Source: Bdellovibrionales bacterium | Lineage (GTDB): Bacteria; Bdellovibrionota; Bdellovibrionia; Bdellovibrionales; JAMPXM01 | Length of the DNA stretch: 9,580 nucleotides | Reading direction: 5' to 3' | Assembly: GCA_005792225.1 (NCBI GenBank) | Contig: SXSP01000391.1 | Location: forward strand, 1-9,580 | In this document: positions 6,711 through 9,580 of the stretch, piece after piece | Layout: every line of letters starts with the position of its first letter | Numbering within the stretch: position 1 is the first letter of the stretch | Notes under the pieces: model-generated | Told to the model about the DNA's origin: nothing | What the model saw: the letters and a program-made list of their open reading frames with translations, nothing else | Databases searched by the model: none | Translations under genes and position numbers: made by a program

Positions 6711-6759
6711 TTGGCCCCGGAAGCCAAATGCACCGGGCGCAGTTCGCACGGCTCCGGTG
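6711..6759 (+). other. Overlapping inverted repeats downstream of livF
   Basis: Several stems compete here: TTGGC/GCCAA (6711-6715 with 6723-6727), CCGGAAGCC with GGCTCCGG (6717-6725 with 6750-6757, one bulge) and CACCGG/CCGGTG (6731-6736 with 6754-6759). None is followed by a T-run, so this is not a standard intrinsic terminator. It could be the operon's 3' structure, protecting the mRNA, or a small RNA. I do not recognise an RNA family or a tRNA fold. Confidence 0.4.
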
Positions 6760-6792
6760 TCAAATCGATTATGTTTATGTAGCTTCTTAAAA

Positions 6793-6811
6793 GAGAGAGT
6801 CGCTTTCTCTC
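6793..6811. repeat. GAGAGA/TCTCTC inverted repeat
   Basis: GAGAGA (6793-6798) and TCTCTC (6806-6811) pair around seven bases. On the minus strand the stem is followed by TTTT, so it could act as a weak terminator for antisense transcription. On the + strand A-residues follow, and it is not a terminator in that direction. Confidence 0.35.
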
Positions 6812-6826
6812 AGAAAAAACTTCCTT

Positions 6827-6876
6827 CTGACACTGTTGTTCCGGCCTCCATTTTGCTCTCTCTCCATTTCGCTCTC
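6827..6876 (+). promoter_or_regulatory. Putative control region of first Cys-rich gene, with 16-bp tandem repeat
   Basis: CTGACA (6827-6832) resembles a -35 box, though no clear -10 is seen at the right distance. Two near-identical 13-mers follow, CCATTTTGCTCTC (6848-6860) and CCATTTCGCTCTC (6864-6876), at a 16-bp period with one mismatch. Tandem sites at such spacing upstream of a gene could be activator or repressor binding sites. The region is strongly pyrimidine-rich. Confidence 0.4.
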
Positions 6877-6910
6877 AGAAGTGAGCAACAACTTTTCTTA
6901 AGGAGGCACC

Positions 6911-7264
6911 ATGCACCAGCTACTTTCGACAATCATCTTCGTCGCTCTTCTCGCGCTCTCGGGCTCGATGGCGGAAGCATCATCGCTCGCGGTGAATGAT
7001 ACCCTGAGTGATCAAGCTTCATCGCAAGCGGATCTCACTCGTCCCCGCCGACGCGCGAACTACGAAGTTCGCTGGAGAGACGTCAACACGGGTCAGGACA
7101 TCAGCGGTTGGGTTCGCTCCAATCAGCCGATCTGCAACCACAACGACAACTGTTCGTGCGGCGGCGCGAACTATTGCGGCCCCCATCAAGTCGGCACGCA
7201 AGTTTACTACTGGGACCGCGGTTGTGGCGAAAACCCACGCGTGATCGTCTGCGAGCAACGATAA
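6911..7264 (+). CDS. Secreted six-cysteine small protein, paralogue 1
   Basis: I do not recognise this family. The protein has 117 residues. Residues 1-23 look like a Sec signal peptide: a hydrophobic core LLSTIIFVALLALSG and an A-x-A cleavage site (AEA, 21-23). A polar linker leads to DLTRPRR (41-47), then a compact domain to the C-terminus with Cys 75, 81, 83, 89, 105 and 114 (CX5CXCX5CX15CX8C). Conserved segments are WRD, TG, SGWVRSN, CGGxNYCG and WDRGC. Six cysteines in an exported protein suggest three disulfides, which is inference. The basic RPRR segment between signal and domain could be a processing site. AGGAGG (6901-6906) lies four bases before the ATG. The gene at 7361 is a paralogue: 34 of 60 positions are identical from the VNTG segment to the end. 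Expected location is periplasm or outside the cell; function is unknown. Confidence 0.88.
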   Translation: MHQLLSTIIFVALLALSGSMAEASSLAVNDTLSDQASSQADLTRPRRRANYEVRWRDVNTGQDISGWVRSNQPICNHNDNCSCGGANYCGPHQVGTQVYYWDRGCGENPRVIVCEQR

Positions 7265-7290
7265 TCGGGCTCGGACTCCCGCCTCCTCTG

Positions 7291-7319
7291 TTGACAGTCC
7301 CCACGGCACTCATGATCTG
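7291..7319 (+). promoter_or_regulatory. Candidate promoter between the Cys-rich genes
   Basis: TTGACA (7291-7296) is a perfect sigma70 -35 box, but the -10 region 16-17 bases on (TGATCT or GATCTG) is poor. A similar TTGACAG followed by CAT about 20 bases later occurs before the sensor kinase at 7746. Activator-dependent transcription would fit a good -35 with a weak -10, but this is unproven. Confidence 0.4.
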
Positions 7320-7332
7320 CTCAGAGGGCAAT

Positions 7333-7355
7333 CGAGTGGAGACTCGCAAAGGAGG
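7333..7355 (+). promoter_or_regulatory. GGA-loop hairpin next to ribosome binding site of second Cys-rich gene
   Basis: CGAGT (7333-7337) and ACTCG (7342-7346) form a 5-bp stem with loop GGAG. AAAGGAGG, the ribosome binding site, begins at 7348. A GGA in a hairpin loop plus a second GGA in the Shine-Dalgarno is the typical layout of CsrA/RsmA translational repression sites. No CsrA gene is in the window, so this rests on pattern alone. Confidence 0.35.
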
Positions 7356-7360
7356 CATCA

Positions 7361-7681
7361 ATGTCTAAAAAATTCTCAACTCTCTTCATGGCGGCATTTG
7401 TTGGTTTGACCGGTCTCGCGAACGCATCGGCAGAAATGTCGACACAAGAGGACCTCGCGCGTCCACGTCGCGGTGGCTTTCTCGTGAGCTGGCGCGATGC
7501 CTACACGGGCGAGAGCGTCAGCGGCTGGGTGAGATCGAATCGTCCTTCCTGCGATCACGGCGTCGCGTGCGCTTGTGGCGGCAGCAACTATTGCGGCACC
7601 TACCAAGCCGGCGGCCGCGCCTACGTTTGGGATCGCGGTTGCTATGCGCAGCCCCGCCTGATCATCTGCGAAGTTCGCTAA
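7361..7681 (+). CDS. Secreted six-cysteine small protein, paralogue 2
   Basis: This is the tandem paralogue of the gene at 6911; I do not recognise the family. It has 106 residues. The signal peptide is basic MSKK, then hydrophobic LFMAAFVGLTG, with A-x-A sites at ANA or ASA (20-24). DLARPRR (31-37) matches the same segment in the neighbour. Cysteines are 64, 70, 72, 78, 94 and 103, with spacing identical to paralogue 1. SGWVRSN is encoded with different codons in the two genes (Gly, Val, Arg and Ser differ silently), so the duplication is not recent and the protein seems under purifying selection. The ribosome binding site AAAGGAGG (7348-7355) is five bases from the ATG. The 96-base gap from its neighbour contains a possible promoter, so it may also be transcribed alone. 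An exported effector, binding or antimicrobial-type protein are all possible. Confidence 0.88.
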   Translation: MSKKFSTLFMAAFVGLTGLANASAEMSTQEDLARPRRGGFLVSWRDAYTGESVSGWVRSNRPSCDHGVACACGGSNYCGTYQAGGRAYVWDRGCYAQPRLIICEVR

Positions 7682-7705
7682 AAGGCACTTCACGAACAGG
7701 CAGTC

Positions 7706-7741
7706 TGGCCGCTAAGTCGATTAAACCGAAACTGGCGGCCA
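7706..7741. repeat. 7-bp inverted repeat after second Cys-rich gene
   Basis: TGGCCGC (7706-7712) and GCGGCCA (7735-7741) are perfect reverse complements with a 22-base loop. It is GC-rich but has no T-run, so it could be a factor-dependent terminator element, an operator for the following gene or a processing structure. Confidence 0.45.
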
Positions 7742-7745
7742 TATA

Positions 7746-7774
7746 TTGACAGACTCGCCGCTTCCTCATAGACC
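7746..7774 (+). promoter_or_regulatory. Candidate promoter of the sensor kinase gene
   Basis: TTGACA (7746-7751) is a perfect -35 box. TAGACC lies 17 bases on (7769-7774) and matches TATAAT at three of six, so the -10 is weak. The position, 60 bases upstream of the likely start codon, is reasonable. Confidence 0.45.
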
Positions 7775-7810
7775 CGAGGCTCTCACAGAAAGAGTTCTCA
7801 GGGGTGCCCC

Positions 7811-9580
7811 TTGCAAAAGGCCAAAGTCTTATTGGTCGATGATCGCGCCGAAAATCTTCTCGCCATGGAAGCGATCCTCAGGGATTCGTCGTACGTTCTC
7901 GTCCAGATGACGTCAGGAATCGACGCCGTCGAATATCTGAAAACTCAAGAAGTCGCCCTGATCATCCTAGACGCCCAGATGCCGAATCAAGACGGCTTTG
8001 AAACCGCGATTCGTATCAAGCTTCTTCCGACCTCGGCCCAAACGCCGATTCTTTTTTTGACGGCACTGAATCGCGATCCCGGTTATATCGAGCGCGCGTT
8101 CGCTTCGGGAGCGGTCGACTTCATGACCAAACCGATCGACGATCTCATCTTCCGACTGAAGGTGAAGGCGTTTGTTGATCTTTACCGCGAGCGAAAGTAC
8201 GCGGCTCACATGGCCGACTCCAAAGTCGCCGATGCCAAGCATGAGACGTTCGAAACCTTGCGAGCGCTCCAAGAGAGCGAGGCTCGGTTCCGCACCATCA
8301 CGGATGCCATGCCTCAGATGGTTTGGTCGACTCAACCCGATGGTTACCACGACTTCTACAACAAGCGTTGGTACGAGTTCACGGGTGTGCCGGATGGAAC
8401 AACCGATGGCGAAGGATGGAACGACTTGTTTCATCCCGAAGATCAAGCGGTCGCCTGGCAAAAATGGCGGCACAGTCTCGCGACGGGCGAACCCTACGAG
8501 ATCGAATATCGCCTCAAACATCACTCAGGCCATTATCGTTGGACGCTCGGCCGCGCTCTTCCCGTAAAGAACGAAAAAGGCGAGATCGTTCGCTGGATGG
8601 GGACGTGCACCGAGATCCAGGATCAAAAAGATGCAGAAGCGACTCTGAAACGCACGGGCGCCGAACTCGAAGCTCTCGTTCGTGAGAGAACGGCAGAACT
8701 CACGAGACAGCAAACATTCTTAAACGCCGTTCTCGAGAACACCGAAGCCGGAATCGTCGCCTGTGATGCCGAAGGAAAACTGACGCTCTTCAACCGCGCG
8801 ACTCGGGATTTCCACGGGCTGCCGGCGGAAGGGATTTTTCCCACGGAATGGTCGGACCATTACAGCCTTTTCCGTGGAGATGCGCGAACCCCGCTCCCCA
8901 CCGACGAGATTCCGCTGTTCCGCGCCCTTCGCGGCGAAGTCGTCGAAAATGCCGAGATGGTCATAGCTCCTCGAAATGGGAAGACCCGGTTCTTGCGTGC
9001 GAGTGGCCGCGCGATTTTTGACGGTGAAGGAAATAAGATCGGCGCCGTCGTCGTCATGCACGACATCAGCGATATCAAAGAAGCCGAGGACAAGCTCGTC
9101 CACGCGAACAAAGAGCTCGAGGCCTTCAGTTACTCGGTCTCTCACGATTTGCGAACGCCGCTGAGAAGTATCGAAGGTTTCAGCCAAGCCGTCGTCGAGG
9201 ACGAGGCCGATCGACTTTCCGAGCGCGGCAAGAAAGATCTGACCCGGGTGATCGAAGCCGGCCAACGCATGGGGCGTCTCATCGATGACCTCCTCAATCT
9301 CTCGCGCCTGTCGCGGAAGGAGATGAACACCCGGCCCGTTGATCTCACATCTTTGTCGCGTCAGGTTCTCGAAAAAATTAAAGCGGACCATCCCGAAAGA
9401 AATGTTGAATTCGAAATTAACGAAGTTCCGAAAGTCGTCGGCGACGAGGGCCTCCTCGAAGTTGCTCTGAACAACCTATTCGAGAATGCCTGGAAGTTTA
9501 CCTCGAAGACCGAGAAGCCGCGGATTGAACTCAAATACGAGTCGGTCGATGGGCGCGGAGTTTTTTCGATTTGCGATAAC
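7811..9580 (+). CDS. Receiver-PAS-PAS sensor histidine kinase, 3' end cut by window
   Basis: This is an open frame of 590 codons running off the right edge. The TTG at 7811 gives MQKAKVLLVDDR, the expected start of a receiver domain, with AGGGG (7800-7804) six bases upstream. The receiver (about 4-120) has acidic D10/D11, phosphoacceptor D54 (ILDAQMP), T84 and K107. A charged helix leads to PAS domain 1 (about 157-275, PAS_3-like, with FHPED and RWTLGRALP). A coiled-coil segment (AELEALVRERTAEL) precedes PAS domain 2 (about 300-430). The HisKA domain carries H445 in SHDLRTPLR. HATPase_c begins with N559 in the N-box, and the sequence stops at D589-N590, within the G1 box. There are no membrane segments, so it is cytoplasmic. 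The N-terminal receiver suggests that another kinase feeds into it. The stimulus and output partner are not visible. Confidence 0.94.
   Translation, partial: MQKAKVLLVDDRAENLLAMEAILRDSSYVLVQMTSGIDAVEYLKTQEVALIILDAQMPNQDGFETAIRIKLLPTSAQTPILFLTALNRDPGYIERAFASGAVDFMTKPIDDLIFRLKVKAFVDLYRERKYAAHMADSKVADAKHETFETLRALQESEARFRTITDAMPQMVWSTQPDGYHDFYNKRWYEFTGVPDGTTDGEGWNDLFHPEDQAVAWQKWRHSLATGEPYEIEYRLKHHSGHYRWTLGRALPVKNEKGEIVRWMGTCTEIQDQKDAEATLKRTGAELEALVRERTAELTRQQTFLNAVLENTEAGIVACDAEGKLTLFNRATRDFHGLPAEGIFPTEWSDHYSLFRGDARTPLPTDEIPLFRALRGEVVENAEMVIAPRNGKTRFLRASGRAIFDGEGNKIGAVVVMHDISDIKEAEDKLVHANKELEAFSYSVSHDLRTPLRSIEGFSQAVVEDEADRLSERGKKDLTRVIEAGQRMGRLIDDLLNLSRLSRKEMNTRPVDLTSLSRQVLEKIKADHPERNVEFEINEVPKVVGDEGLLEVALNNLFENAWKFTSKTEKPRIELKYESVDGRGVFSICDN

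Noticed and set aside
6720..6765. tRNA-like look of the stems after livF
   Set aside because: No acceptor stem closure, anticodon arm or standard T-loop (GTTCRANNC) can be drawn.
8720..9391. Minus-strand open frame inside the sensor kinase (223 codons)
   Set aside because: It is a shadow of the kinase frame, which carries intact HisKA and PAS motifs.

Overview
The window comes from a Gram-negative bacterium of moderate to high GC content. The signs are a lipoprotein-type signal peptide, strong AGGAGG ribosome binding sites, occasional TTG/GTG starts and a proteobacterial-style liv operon. A member of Bdellovibrionota/Oligoflexia or another delta-like lineage would fit, but that is an impression from gene style, not a proof. 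Every gene I can support lies on the + strand; the long minus-strand open frames are codon-bias shadows.

Layout. (1) Positions 1-386 hold no convincing gene. They contain an array of a perfect 8-bp repeat entering from the left edge, which decays into a 34-bp element. That element recurs 91 bp later and carries mutually exclusive hairpins. (2) 387-836 encodes a small protein resembling the phage ABA-sandwich (BC1872-type) family. (3) 910-1899 is pfkA (6-phosphofructokinase) and 1959-3137 is a lipid-anchored LivK-like binding protein. Their leaders share an octamer (GCTAACTC) at nearly the same distance from the start codon, and it can fold against each Shine-Dalgarno region. (4) An intrinsic terminator (3165-3197) closes livK. 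After it, livH-livM-livG-livF (3278-6703) form a tightly overlapping operon for a branched-chain amino acid ABC importer. (5) 6911-7264 and 7361-7681 are tandem paralogues encoding small secreted proteins with six cysteines in identical spacing; I do not recognise this family. (6) 7811 to the right edge is the first 590 codons of a receiver-PAS-PAS-HisKA-HATPase sensor kinase, cut in the ATP-binding domain.

How the genes work together. PfkA commits sugar to glycolysis. LivK captures branched-chain or related amino acids outside the inner membrane and hands them to the LivHM channel, driven by the LivGF ATPases. The shared leader of pfkA and livK suggests coordinated control of these two. The secreted cysteine-rich pair and the sensor kinase look like a separate, more lineage-specific module.

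Most worth following up: the pfkA/livK leader stem-loops, the six-cysteine secreted pair with its conserved RPRR segment, and the octamer/hairpin repeat at the left edge.
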